Origin: Dryomyza anilis
Taxonomy: Eukaryota > Arthropoda > Insecta > Diptera > Dryomyzidae
DNA length: 64,000 nucleotides
Direction of reading: 5' to 3'
NCBI GenBank assembly: GCA_951804985.1
Contig: OX638133.1
Location: forward strand, 26,938,963 to 27,002,962
Shown: in pieces, positions 12,640 to 24,279 of the stretch
Numbering within the stretch: position 1 is the first letter of the stretch
Layout: each line of letters opens with the position of its first letter
Made by a program: the position numbers and the translations under genes
Notes under the pieces: model-generated
What the model was told of the DNA's origin: nothing
The model's database searches: none
What the model saw: only the letters and a program-made list of their open reading frames with translations

Positions 12640-14543
12640 TTTAAAAGTTTCTACACGAACAAAACGCGCGCAAAAAGGTCCTACTCTACCATAGAGGTAG
12701 TAAAAATTTCTGGTCATTCGTAAAAAGAGTGAAGAATCAGACGACATCGTCTACTCCAACCCTTGATATGTATGGCCAGACCTTCACTGACCCGGTTGAT
12801 AAAGGTAATCTCTTGGCAGAATTATTTGCAAATAATTCAACGCTCCCAGATAGTAATCAACCACTGCCTGTCGTCGATTTTGTTTCTTCTGCAATGCCGG
12901 AGATACATTTCGAACTCGGGCAGTTAAAAAGGTTTTAGCAAATCTCAATATTAAGAAAGCCTCCGGGCCAGATGGCATATCTGCCCATGTGTTGAAGAAG
13001 TGTGCGTCAACGCTGGCTTGCCCATTGCGTAGCCTTTTCAACATCTCCTACAAGACAGGAGTTTTTCCATCTTGTTGGAAGATTGCCAATGTTCAGCCAG
13101 TTCCGAAAAAGGGTGAGGCTACGAACCCTGCTAATTACCGACCCATTGCAATATGTTCTGCGCTATCCAAGGTAATGGAAAGCGTAATAAACTTCCACCT
13201 TGTGAACTATCTGGAGCGAAACGAATTACTTAGTGACCGGCAATATGGTTTCCGTAGGACCAGATCCACCGGTGACTTGATGGCGGTCCTCTCCGAAAAG
13301 TGGAATAATTGTATTCATCTTTTCGGGGAGAGTAAGGTGGTTGCTCTTGATATTTCCAAGGCTTTTGATCGAGTGTGGCATGAAGCCCTGGTATTAAAAC
13401 TTATTGCATATGGTGTCGGTAATTCTTTTGCTCGATGGATATCGAGTTTTCTCCAGGGTCGTTCAATACGAGTTGCGATGAATGGTGTTTTCTCAGAAAA
13501 ACATTCCATCAATTCTGGAGTCCCGCAGGGTTCCGTCCTATCCCCGTCCCTATTTATGGTTTTTATCAATGACCTTCTGTCATCGACCCAGAATCCAATC
13601 CATTCCTTTGCAGATGACAGTAACATTTGTCATTCATATTCGTTCAAGAAGCGCCCAAACTCTTTGGAGATTGAGAGTAAAAGGCGCACAATGAATGATA
13701 CACTCAATAATGACCTTAAAACAATCTCCGAATGGGGTCTTGCAAATAGAGTTGATTTTAATGCTAGCAAGACCCAATGTTGTCTGTTATCTCACAAAAG
13801 AATGGATTCACCCCTCCCTCCCCTCAATATGGACTCTGTGGATATTGCGCAGTCAGCTGCTCTTGACGTTCTGGGTATATCAATTCAATGTGACCTCCGT
13901 TGGAATGATCACATATTTGATGTGTCGAAAGAAGCGACCAAGTGCCTCGGTTTTTTGAAACGGTGTACATACTTCAACATACTTCACTCCCGCTGACTTG
14001 CGTATTGTCTGCACCACCTATATTCGGCCTAAGATGGAATACAATTCGCACATATGGGCAGGGGCTTCAAAATCTTCCTTGGAGTTCCTGGATCGAATCC
14101 AACAACGTGCAATATATTTAATAGGGGATGAAAATATTTCATCCTCTATTGGTTCTCTTGAGCACCGACGGACCGTAGGGTGTGTAATCCTGTTTTATAG
14201 GTATTACAATGGTAAGTGTTCGAGGGAAATATATGGCCTGATTCCACCTGGTCGTGTATTCTCTCGTTTTACTCGGGCGTCGAACCAAGCCCATCCCTTC
14301 GAAGTCCACTCGGTTCTCAACAGAACCGCGCATTACAGAGATAATTCGTTCTTCAGTCGCACGATACGTTTGTGGAACAATCTCCCTGCGTCTATTTTTC
14401 CCGACATTTTTAATATTGGGAATTTAAAGCAAACATCCACCGACACTACTCCATATTTCCTCCTCCCTTTAACCTATAATCCTTTCTTACGATCAACACT
14501 GTGCATTGCTCGAATAGGGGGCATCCGCTGAGCGTTGGTTAAT

Positions 14544-14574
<31 letters not shown>
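12640..14574 (+). mobile_element. 5'-truncated non-LTR retrotransposon (CR1/Jockey-like LINE)
   Basis: The element has lost its 5' half (no endonuclease seen) and retains the reverse transcriptase and a C-terminal region. It ends in a 27-nt poly(A) at 14548-14574, the usual mark of target-primed integration. The 5' edge is placed only roughly, where LINE-like protein similarity fades. The poly(A) runs directly into an LTR fragment at 14575. A second decayed copy lies at 6955-7170. It is inactive because of two frameshifts. Clade assignment (CR1 or Jockey-like) is inferred from the FADD box and the C-terminal IQQRA..L..HRR..LFYRYY..LWNNLP pattern. Confidence 0.9.
12690..14531 (+). pseudogene. 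LINE reverse transcriptase, frameshifted remnant
   Basis: The protein reads in three pieces. The first (12690-12938) contains FWSFVKRVKN. The second (about 12938-13996) contains the RT core: SGPDGI, QPVPKKGE..NYRPI, a YGFRRTRST palm motif, VALDISKAFDRVWH (first catalytic Asp), SGVPQGSVLSP and SFADDS (catalytic Asp pair). The third (13998-14531) contains the C-terminal region IRPKMEYNSHIWAG through RLWNNLP. The first break, near 12911, fits a one-base loss. The second follows from a 10-bp tandem duplication, ACATACTTCA at 13967-13976 and again at 13977-13986; removing one copy gives a continuous frame. The catalytic residues are intact, so the breaks look fairly recent. Confidence 0.9.
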
Positions 14575-14661
14575 CATTGTTTAGTGCGCTGAATTGTCTT
14601 GCGTCTCATTTATTATTGTTGATTGCTTGCACAGTGGAGCAAATTACCTCTTTTCGTAACA
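14575..14661 (-). mobile_element. LTR fragment, 5' end only, same family as the solo LTR at 19768
   Basis: Read on the minus strand from 14661 it begins TGTTACGAAAAGAGGTAATTT and follows the first ~87 bp of the solo LTR at 19768-20301 with few changes. It stops exactly at the poly(A) of the LINE. The rest of the LTR was not found on the other side of the LINE. Confidence 0.85.
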
Positions 14662-14984
14662 GTATTATAAAAATTCATGACAAAAATAATTAGAATTTAA
14701 ACATTGGTTAACCCTTCAATATCGGTCGGTTAAACTAAGTTTAAACGATGGTTTAGATGATTTACTGAAATATTCGATTCTGAAAATTTAAGTGAGTTGA
14801 ACAAGTAGGTACTGATAAACTGTATATTGAAGCTATATTATTCCAAATATTATCTTGGAAATAGTTCAAGACTATATCCATATTATTCAACCTTCAAATT
14901 TTCAATTTACCGTACCTATATAACTCACCATCGACATGATTTCTACATAAAAATAGCACGACCATCGTCGATTGATACAAGCCA

Positions 14985-16680
14985 CCTAAAAGTATGTTGT
15001 ACAACTTGCGCTTGCTGCAAAGCACTTGAAATTGAAGTCAATGTACACTCAAGTTAACTATATCGATTTATTTCGAGTATCGACGGACGCACTGCTAAAC
15101 TTTCGCCCCGTATACAAAGATAAAAGTTTAACTTGCATAATCAAGGGAATACAAAAAAGCAAGCATACTTTTAGGAGCCAAGACAAGAAAATGCAAATAA
15201 ATGCAATTTTATTGCAATGCTTGTGTTTTAAAGCATATTAAATTTATTCCCAATGACGACGATGAAGAAGACGACGACGACGACGACGACAAGTTGCAAA
15301 TACCAACCGCACATTGGTAGTCCACACAAACACACACACAAAAACAAAGCATACTTTTGTGCGCACTTAGCGAGCTGTAAACAAGGAATGGCATTTGTGG
15401 AATTTTTAAGGTTTTTTTTTTCTTTGAACACAAAGTAGTGTTGACTTTTTGCAGCAAACATTTTTTACTTGCGGAACTTATTTGAGAAATTTGCAAACTT
15501 AAAGCAATAAAATAACATAATAAAATTAAAAATTTCAAAACCCTCGAGTATTTATTTTTTTACACCTCTGACAGCTCACGTGCGGTTCAGTCACCTTTCA
15601 CATAAATTTATGTCTATCCCATACTGTTCACTGCATTAATAACAATTATCACTGGATGGTATTGCGCTGGGGGGTGCAAAAACCTCGAATTAAAGAATTT
15701 TATGTTACTTTTGGGAATTTTAACAGCCTCATTAATTCGCTTAACACGCATGCATTATAATTTTTTGTTTGTTTTTTCAAGTTTTCAACATTTGTTATTT
15801 TTTTCTTTTTAGCATTTTTCTTCAAAGGTATTGTAAATGATAGCAGGAGCCAGCACCACCATCTAAGCCGCTAATAAAGCGTTGGCATTTGTAGCATCTG
15901 GCAATATCTTTGAGATGGCAGCACTTTGAATACAACGTTGTTTTTATGCAAAACAAATTATGCCGCATTTTCTTCATTTACGATACAACCAGATTTTGGC
16001 ATTTAGAATTTCTGCTTAATTAGTGTCTAGTTTCAGGCGCTTTGGCATGCAAAAATATGTTAACCAAATTCATTTTGTTTTTGAAGCATAATTGTTTTGA
16101 GAATTTTCTACTCAAAGCATTGCTTGCTTTTAGGCACTGACAGCGGATTGTTTTTAAGGTTTTGTCTAGTTCGATTTATTTGGGTTGCTAACGAGGTAGC
16201 TACAATTTTAAAAAATGTTGCATATTTTCAGGAATTGGTAAAAAAAATGGATTTTGCATTCCTTTAATTAATACGCAACCTTTATGTATGCAACATCATA
16301 AAATGTTGCATATTTTAGTTAAAATTCAAATTACATAAATATTCTTTTTTATAATCACGTCAAAAGTTATAATTTTTCGGATTTATGTGCAATAATATTT
16401 TATAAAACTATGCTCAATACATTTAAAATACCAAATTGAAGTATACTTTTAGGTTTTGTTTTTATTTGAGTCATATAACTCTAATAAAATGTTGCCAAAA
16501 AGTATACAATGCAATAAACGCAACAGCTATTATATTGTTTTTGTTTTGTATGGCTTTATTTATTTTATTTCAAACGATTTCTTATCTCTTAATGCCAAAT
16601 TTCTATATCAACAACCTTAAAGTATGCAATTTCTTTAAATACCGCTATGAGTATTTTCCAATTTGCCCAAAAGTATGCAA
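14985..16680. promoter_or_regulatory. Cluster of a ~13-bp motif, CCTAAAAGTATGC, in both orientations
   Basis: Matches with few changes occur at 14985-14996, 15163-15175 (reverse), 15349-15362 (reverse), 16136-16145 (reverse, partial), 16441-16453 (reverse), 16494-16507, 16615-16627 and 16665-16680. The flanks differ from copy to copy, so this is not a simple tandem repeat. Further copies lie at 1054, 1433, 1769 and 2663. Function is unknown; protein-binding sites or a dispersed short repeat are both possible. No gene is supported in this stretch. The 'regulatory' type is a placeholder, not a claim. Confidence 0.5.
15253..15296 (+). repeat. GAC/GAAG trinucleotide-rich microsatellite
   Basis: ACGACGATGAAGAAG followed by about seven ACG units. 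Short open frames across it on both strands are artefacts of the repeat. Confidence 0.85.
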
Positions 16681-17319
16681 TTGCCACACTACTACAAATA
16701 ATTTATGCTCTTTCACGCACGATTCACAAATATATCCTGCGCGTATCACAGCCACCACATCAGATAATGCAAATCACGTGTTGTTTTCTAATTTTTTGCG
16801 GTTCAACGTGACTAAGCAGTGAAGTTCTATAGATTTTCTTTATACAGTACTCAAAATAGGCAACTTTAACCAAAATAAAGTAGGACAAGAAATACAAGTT
16901 TTGATTTTGTTTTGATTTAATAAATAAAGAATACAATAAATTTGAGAATTGATTAAACACATTTAATTCATTTTTTTATAAAATTTGTTTTTCTATATTG
17001 GGGTGCATTACTGTTATTCCTTACACTTTTTATATTGAAATAATCAATTTCGTTGATATGTTCTGGTACGAATATAAAACATTTGAATGAAAAAGTTGCC
17101 CGCCCAAAAAAGATCTGACGACAAACACAATGCAGTTTATAAATATTTTCTGAAATAATTTACGAAAGGCTACTTATTAGCGTCCATTTCCAAATCCATA
17201 ACCGAAATCTTTCTTAAAAGTTCGAAAATATTTGATAATCTTTTATTGGTGTGACTGCCATAAATGCAAGAAATTTGCTATTTTTGCAAAATAGAAACGG
17301 GCAGCATATACGTAGACCG
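16681..17319. other. Intergenic; no gene seen
   Basis: AT-rich spacer leading into the MITE at 17322. Two weak relatives of the CTAAAAGTA motif (AAAATAGGCAAC and AAAGTAGGAC) lie near 16853-16886. No supported coding region. Confidence 0.5.
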
Positions 17320-17321
17320 TA

Positions 17322-17540
17322 CACCCAGAAAAAAATTCACTCAAATCCCATTAAAATTGGTCAATGGCACAATTATTGATTTAATAGTATACAAAAAATA
17401 AATCTTTTCATATAAACTCAATGCAATGTCATGGTTTTTTCTAGTATTCAATGGTATTTTCCGATTAAAATAATAATTTATCCTATTCACTCGTTTTAAT
17501 AGTAAATAACTATTATTTATATAATATTTTTTTCTGGGTG
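17322..17540. mobile_element. TA-flanked MITE, TIR CACCCAGAAAAAAA
   Basis: A 219-bp element bounded by CACCCAGAAAAAAA and its inverse TTTTTTTCTGGGTG, with TA immediately outside on both sides as for Tc1/mariner-type insertions. The interior is AT-rich and partly self-complementary (TTTTAATAG..CTATTATTT). It is the same family as 17879-18110. It has no transposase. Confidence 0.85.
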
Positions 17541-17565
17541 TAGACTGTTTCGTTCTAGAACTTAA

Positions 17566-17625
17566 AACCGAAACCGAAACCAAAACGAGATAGTAAATCA
17601 AAACCTAAATCGAAACCTTCATTTT
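17566..17625 (+). repeat. Degenerate (AAACCG)n stretch
   Basis: CTTAAAACCGAAACCGAAACC and following variants. It is related in style to the CGGTTT-rich stretch at 24440-24605 on the opposite strand. Short and degenerate. Confidence 0.6.
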
Positions 17626-17878
17626 TAAAGATTTCGATACTTGATTTATATATTTATCTATAATTTATTTATTTTGAAATTAAATTTTTTTGTTAATTTT
17701 TCTTGTTTGAGTACAATAATTCAATTGCTTCTCAAAGATAGTAAAAATATGGACCAAAAATAAAAGTAATATAAATATTAAAATCAAAATCATAACTGTA
17801 CCCGATATTAGAATAGAAATATCAGAATTTAGACCGTAAACAGCACAAAATCAAAAGTCTAATTTATTAAGATTTCTA

Positions 17879-18110
17879 CACTCAGAAAAAAAAAACTCAT
17901 AAAATCCCATTGAAATTTGTCAATAGGACAGTTATTGATTTTATAGTATACAAATAATAAATATTTTCATACAAACTCAAATAAATTTTATAGTATTTTC
18001 TAGTATTTAATAGGATTCACCGATTGAGTTAATAGTTTATCGGACAAATATCCTATTGACTAATTTTAATAGAAAAAACTATTAATTTTATGGTATGTTT
18101 TTTCTGAGTG
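17879..18110. mobile_element. TA-flanked MITE, TIR CACTCAGAAAAAA
   Basis: A 232-bp element with TIRs CACTCAGAAAAAA and TTTTTTCTGAGTG and a TA on each side. The interior matches the 17322-17540 copy in order (AATCCCATTGAAATT.GTCAATAGG, TATAGTATACAAATAATAAAT, TTTTCTAGTATT, TTTTAATAG). A related partial sequence in inverse order follows at about 18120-18195. Non-coding. Confidence 0.88.
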
Positions 18111-18195
18111 TAGTATCTCAGATAAAATTACTATAAAACCAATAGTTTTTTTGCTATTAAAATTAGCCAATAGAATAAACTATTATTTTAATAGG

Positions 18196-18525
18196 TGAAT
18201 ATCTTTAAATATTGTTGCACTACGAACTGTGTGTGACATTAAACACGCTGTAAAGGTGCTCCTAGGGACACTGGTGCTATTTGGACAAACACTCGATGTT
18301 TATGTGCTCCTCGGTGCGCTGACGTAACACAGTTGATTGTTGTTATTGCCAGCAAAGTCTTTGTGACAATAAAAACTGTTTGTTTAGTTTTATTTTAATT
18401 TAGTATTTATGTTATTTTTAAGTGATATTTAAGTTTAATGAAAAGATTAAGTTAATTTTAAGTCGACGAAGAACGAAAGTATCCCATCGCACCACGTGGA
18501 AAATGTCACCTTTGACGTTTGTTCT
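18196..18525. other. Spacer; no gene seen
   Basis: Sequence between the MITE cluster and the hAT-like element, less AT-rich than its surroundings. No coding region or repeat was recognised. Confidence 0.5.
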
Positions 18526-19574
18526 AGTGATGGGTAAATCGATTTCGATTATAGTCGAAAATCGATTTTGTGATTTTAAAAATTTTTTGTAGTTGATTTT
18601 ACAAGCTAAAAAATCGATCGTAATCGATTTGTCAGATCAAATAATCGATTTAAAAAATTAGAATAAGAAAAATACGAATTGATACAAACGCTATTTCCAT
18701 TTTGCTAATTTCTGTGGTTTTTGTTGTGTTGGATTTTGTTTTTCGTTATTATTTGCATTTTATATTAGTATTATTCCCCAAGTCAATTTCTATCTAATTT
18801 CAAAAAATTCGACAAAAACAAAAAAGTAGATCCCACGAAAGTGCTATCGTAGTGTGGTAGCACCACTACTTAAGCATCACAGATGATCATCATTCATAGC
18901 ATAGCAATTCAAGACGTTGAATTTAAAAACTCATATTCACACAAAAAGCAGTTAGATGTGGACTCTTCATGGACTCATGATATAGATTTGAAAATAGAAT
19001 AATTAAATAACAACTCACAGTCAATTAAAGTATGTTTTATATACAATTTTATATACAATTTAATTTATATATTTAAATTTATTTAATTTTTATTCGATAT
19101 TTCACATTAAAATTTAATGAAACACAATCAATAAACAATTAATAAAATAATGTTGACTTTAAACATATCATCGGCTTATTTGACTATTTTCTTTAAAGTC
19201 GACTTTATTACATTTATTGGTTAGACTTAATAGAGATTCCTCTCTATCATAAAACTTTGTTTTCAGTCGGAAGGAGAACAATCCTGTGAGCTTCCGTTCA
19301 TCGGGAAACTCTATTGTGCTGATAATGCATATATTTGTATGAAGCCATAATACGTAACCCAGGCCAAAACTCGTTAATCCGAAAAGTAGTTCATTAACAA
19401 CTGAAACTTTATATTATTATTTCTCAATTTTTATTTTAAACACATTTATTTAAAAAAAACGAAAATCGATTTATAATCGATTTTTTGCTCCGATTAATCG
19501 ATTTCAAAAATCGACTTGAAAATATTTGATCGAAGAGTCGAAAATCGATTTTTAACTTTGCGTACCCATCACTA
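18526..19574. mobile_element. Non-autonomous hAT-like element
   Basis: A 1049-bp element with ends AGTGATGGGTA and TACCCATCACTA, fitting the CAGNGNTGGG-type ends of hAT transposons. Flanking octamers TTTGTTCT (18518-18525) and GTGGTTCT (19575-19582) agree at 6 of 8 positions and may be a worn 8-bp target duplication. Both subterminal regions carry many TCGATTT/AAATCGA words in inverted arrangement (near 18540-18650 and 19460-19555). No transposase frame was found. Confidence 0.75.
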
Positions 19575-19682
19575 GTGGTTCTTTCGCTCATCTATGCGTG
19601 TGTATGCGTGCGCCTGTCATGCGTTAGAGACTTTGTGTGCAGAGTTGCCAACCGCTCTAATGATTAGCCTTATGTTGGTATA

Positions 19683-19737
19683 ATGCGGCGTTCACATCAG
19701 TTGATGTTATAGAAATTTACGTTCGCGGCGCGAACAA
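19683..19737 (-). repeat. Short GTTCACAT..CGCGAACA repeat, copy 1
   Basis: GCGGCGTTCACAT at the left and ACGTTCGCGGCGCGAACA at the right match, in inverse orientation, 28041-28102 (GTTCGCGCCGAGAACGT..ATGTGAACGCCGTA). It is probably the end of a small unidentified transposon. Confidence 0.55.
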
Positions 19738-19767
19738 ATACTACATCAATTGTTTTTGTGTTTATAT

Positions 19768-20301
19768 TGTTACGAAAAGAGGTAATTTTCCCCACTGTGC
19801 AAGCATTCAACAATAATAAATAAGACGCACGACAATTTAGCGCACTAAGCAATGTGTTAGAAAGAGACGGAAGATCCTTCAGCGTTCTGCGCAATGTGCG
19901 GAGAAAGAGATGGAAGATCTGCACATTAAAACACATGAGTGCGAGTGAGATGCCAATAGCATGCGTAATTCACGAAACGAGTAGAAGGTTCTCGAAAGAA
20001 GTCGAAGCTTGTCGAAACGTGTCGAACTGATGCATGCAGTATATAAGGGAGCCGCATCTGAGGTACTTCAATTCAGTAGTGATTGTAAAGTGGTCGAGTG
20101 CATCTCGTGTGATACATGTCAAGTTAAATTGTGAACATGCAGCAGTTGTTAGAATTTGGTATTAGTAAAGTTGTTTATTAAAGTGAATTAATAAAGTTAA
20201 TTGTTATAATATAAACCAAACATAAGAATGTTTTTATTTTGTACACAATCCAGAGATACGAACTCGTAGAACAGTTTTCCGTAGACTGAATTTTCGTAAC
20301 A
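19768..20301 (+). mobile_element. Solo LTR of a gypsy-type retrotransposon
   Basis: A 534-bp LTR with perfect 11-bp inverted ends (TGTTACGAAAA..TTTTCGTAACA) in the TG..CA form. It is flanked on both sides by ATAT (19764-19767 and 20302-20305), a 4-bp target duplication as in several gypsy-group elements that favour ATAT. Inside are a TATA box TATATAAG (20040-20047), an initiator-like TTCAGT about 35 bp later (20073-20077) and a poly(A) signal AATAAA (20190-20195), so the transcriptional signals are intact. No internal region or second LTR is present, so it probably arose by LTR-LTR recombination. A truncated inverse copy lies at 14575-14661. Confidence 0.93.
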
Positions 20302-20305
20302 ATAT

Positions 20306-20380
20306 GTACATATTTTTGTGTATACTATTGAATCAATAATTGTTCTTTTGACCAATTTGAATAGAATTTTTTTCTGAGTG
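20306..20380. mobile_element. MITE right-end fragment, TIR TTTTTTTCTGAGTG
   Basis: It ends with TTTTTTTCTGAGTG followed by TA and contains TATACTATTGAATCAATAATTG and GACCAATTTGAATAG, as in the 17.3-18.1 kb MITEs. The left end is missing. The solo LTR ends 5 bp upstream and may have inserted into this MITE. Confidence 0.65.
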
Positions 20381-20381
20381 T

Positions 20382-23300
20382 ACTATTGAAAAAGTGCACA
20401 TCAATATTATAAGAATATTTATTTTATAAAAACATCTTAATATAATTAAAATGAAATTCTATAATTATAACGCCACTGTCCACAAAAATTACAATTTGGA
20501 ATTTTAGACATGCACGGATACAGTAACAAAATGGCGCCCATTTAGACACAGCATTTACGTGAGTGCATAAACCCGTCTGCTGACTGAGAAATATTTTTTT
20601 GTCTTTATTTCTGGTAGTCTGTTGTCTACGTATGTTGAGTATATAAGTATGTAAAAAAATGGCGTCTTTGACTGCTTCTGGATAAAAATGTTACTTTAAC
20701 GCATTGAATAATTTATGTGCGCATTGTAAGGCTTACCACGCTCTGATTGACATGACGTCATTTAAGTGCATATAATGCAGGTGACAGCAGGGCGACAAAG
20801 TCACTAAGATATCTTGAAGAAAATGCGATATTCAAGTCACTGCTATATAAACCTACTAGGAATTATAAGCAATAATGACTGTATTAAATTTTATCTCGTA
20901 AGGTATCGATGCTATATTTTAACTTATCAGCGCCACAACAATCTTATGTACTACACATATAAAGAATTTTCATGTTTTGAAATCGTGAAAAGGTCAACCT
21001 CTAAAAATCCACAATTGGATAAGCTCGTTGAAAGTTTGCTGAAACAGTAATTAAATTTCCTAGCAGATCCATTTAGTTCATTTCGTTTGGGATACGTCAT
21101 TTCAGTTCAATTTTGAAATTGTCGATTTGGGTGACAAAACGCGAACTTTAAATTCCCGTCGGGTGTATTTTTTATATTCGGATTTCGCTAAAAATTCTGC
21201 ACATCCATTTTTAAAAATTTATTTTCATTTAAAAATCCTCCAAAAATAGCAATTTGCCCTTTTTTTAATTAAGTTTTTATAAAATAATTTAAGATTTACA
21301 CATGCAAAAGATTTATTTCATGACTGATTGTCATAACTGCATCATAGCTAAATAAATTTCGCGCTGGGTTGCATTTCAATATTTCTCTAACACGATAACA
21401 TCGTACGTAGCGCAACGTCAAAGAGATAAAAAAAAGTTTGACATGAATATGTATGAATGAGATGACAACATGCTAATGCGTATATGTATCACACAGACAC
21501 ACACACACAAAAATATATGAATAATTTTTAAATTGTTGTCTTTTTTTGTAGGTGTGCTCACTGTTTTTTCTGCCTCTTTTGCAGCACTTGAGCAAATGTC
21601 AAAGCATTGCAGGTGAATTTAGGCAAAGCCAGACAGCCATTAAGAATGTCACATATGATATTTCTGTCAGTTGAAATCCAAGTGACAGTAGCTGTCAAAA
21701 ACTTGTAAACTTGTGCAACTTTGTGGAAAATTGTGGAGAATTGTCGGAAATTATATTTTTAGATTGTGGTGCAGCAAATAATTGCGTCAATGTTTAATGC
21801 ATTTGACAGCATGTATTAAATTTAATTGTATTTATTTCTCTATGTGTGTGTGTGTGTGCAAATAAATGCAACATGTTGCATTGGTAACCCTGAAACATTG
21901 TATCCGGTTAATTCAATATTGCTGACGTAAACTAGGTCAAAATATTATGTCATGGTTATGAACCGGGTAAATGTCAAAGTTCAATTATTAGCAGATGTCT
22001 GTGTGCCACAAATTGCCACACACACACACAGAACTCAGAATTTGAAAAGTTTGCCTTAGTTTTGCTCAGTGCAAATAAAGTTTGAAAAGCACTGTAGCCT
22101 AAAGTGTTCGAATGCAAGTCAAATAAATTGATTGATGTGGTGACGTTGTTTAATTAAGTTTTCTAGTGGTAAATATTAAATAGAAAATCTATTATAAACG
22201 AGGTTTATTTTTAATTACTAATTGAATGAACAGATTTCATGAATTAATGTTTATGAACAAAATTCATTAAACATATTAATTATTTTTCTGTGGGTAATTC
22301 AACCTCAAAATATGATTTTCATTTGTTTTCAATAAGACTTGGCCAGTTTCTTTGAAAATATAATTTTTTTTTTTTGATTTTTTGTTTTGATATACGAAAA
22401 TGTTAAAATTGATGATTTACAAAAAAAACACACATTTTTATACAGCTTATTCGAAAGCTGATTTCTAAGTAAATAAAAGTATAAAATGGATATTTTTGGT
22501 ATCTATGATTCGGTTTATAATTATTAATTGATTATAAAATTATTGAATATTGAAAAAAAACTCTCATTTTGATTTGGTTCTGTACACTTTTTTTAAATCA
22601 TTTCTACGACTTTTATACTACATCATAATTTTTTAAAATTTTAGAATTAAAAAATATTTATGAACGTGAACATTAATGAAGATGTGTGTTTTTATTTTTA
22701 ATTATTTTTATTTTGTTTTTCAAGGCTATGAATATAAGCAGTAAATAGCTTCAAAAGTGCTTCAAAGACCTTATAAAGTTGCTTCAAAAAGATAAAATAG
22801 ACAAAACAATGTTGTTTTTCTTCGCAAGTTCGTACATCGATTCGGCATATGCACTGTGTTATCCACATTATTATTATTTTTGTTTTACTTTTATACATAG
22901 TTTTTTTGTTAATTGTAAAAAAGTTTTTCTTAAGTTAAGTTCTATGTGCATTATTTCATTTAACTTATAAAACAAACAAAAAATAATATATGATCATTTT
23001 CACAGTGTACCTCATTTAGCTGATATTGCTTTTTGTGTTTTTGTTTTTTTTTCGCAAATGCGCTGATTCGTTTGAAAGTACAACAACAACAAAAATGCAA
23101 ATAAAGCAACATCCAAGCTTTAGATAGAATTTTTGGCGGGAAAGTTTTTGTACCACAAAGAAAACTCGTTGTTGTTGCCAACTAGATAGCTGTACTAGAT
23201 ACATACATGTAGTGTGGTGTTGTGTTGTGCGACTGTCTGTTATCATGCGTATGTCCATTGTCATGCGTCTGGCTGTTGTCTTGCATCTGTTTGTTGCCAT

Positions 23301-23587
23301 GCGATGATACACGATAACAACGTGGATGCTGTGGTCACATTTTCTTGTTGCTGCACTTCCAAAGCAGAAGCACAAAATGTACATAAACACTAAAAGCAAT
23401 ATCAATCAAATTTATATACACTGTTAAAATGTTTATATATTAAAAATATCTTAGTTTTTTTTTAGTTGTATACGATTTGCTGGTAAATAAGTGATTCGAC
23501 GGACGACGAAATGCCAAAGCGTAGTGAAGAAAAAAGAAAAACAAATAGCTTTGTCTATTTTGTGCTTGGAGTTGCATGTGTTTTTAT
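20382..23587. other. Intergenic; no gene seen
   Basis: About 3.2 kb of AT-rich spacer. It holds short CA/GT runs at about 21495-21508, 21845-21858 and 22018-22030, and scattered CAACAACAA words near 23085. Open frames are below 130 codons, low in complexity and without family resemblance. No promoter or RNA gene was recognised. Confidence 0.55.
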
Positions 23588-24279
23588 TCCCTACACTAAG
23601 AGTGAAAGGGTATATTCAGTTTGGTACGCCGTTTGTAACACCCTGAAAAAAGCATCTCCGGTATGGAAAAGTATATATATTCTTGATCAGCATGACCTCC
23701 TGAGTCGATTTAGCGATGTCCGTCTGTCTGTCTGTTAAAATCATGATTACAGAAAAAGTTGAAGAGCTAGAGCAATGAAATTTTAGATTTAGATTACTTA
23801 TATATCAAAGCAGTCTGAACAAGAAAATTGGCATGATCGGTTGTGACCTGAGAACCGACCACTTATGTTCAAATACCTCATATAAAATTTACATCTACAA
23901 ATCAATTTTACTGTATACGTGCTTAGGTAAACTTTTTTTGGTCAAATATATATTGACATTATGCTCAAATACATGAAAATAATGTTTTCCCACGAAAAGA
24001 CTTGTGGTTCCCAAAAAAAAATCGAAATTCGGTACATCTACCCATTTGTAAATATGGGTATCAAATGAAACAAAATGCTTCAGGGATGGAAAGTTTGAAG
24101 TTATTTTCAGGATTCGTATACCCTGGTGATCTATATACCACTTTGAATGGTAACCACACATATGTGTAGGGTATTTATAGTCGGCTTAGACCGACTATAA
24201 TTTTGATAATCCTAACTATCATAATAACACCTACTTTAAAATTTCCCATGTGATCTAACCTTCCCAACTGGTTTTTTTG
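23588..24279 (+). mobile_element. mini-me-like element, copy 1
   Basis: Begins CCCTACACTAAGAGTGAAAG and ends near CTTCCCAACTGG. It contains the core TATATATTCTTGATCAGCAT..TGAGTCGATTTAGCG followed by a short GTCY run (TGTCCGTCTGTCTGTCTG, about 23718-23735). This is the arrangement known for mini-me/DINE-1-type elements of flies, where a (TA)-rich and a (GTCY) proto-microsatellite flank a conserved core. Near the 3' end is the hairpin TATAGTCGGC..GACCGACTATA (about 24177-24201). It pairs with the inverse copy at 36534-37258 over its whole length. Non-coding. Confidence 0.8.

Noticed and set aside
15209..15538. 109-codon minus-strand ORF and its overlaps
   Set aside because: The serine run comes from the GAC microsatellite; the frame has no domain and competes with open frames on the other strand.
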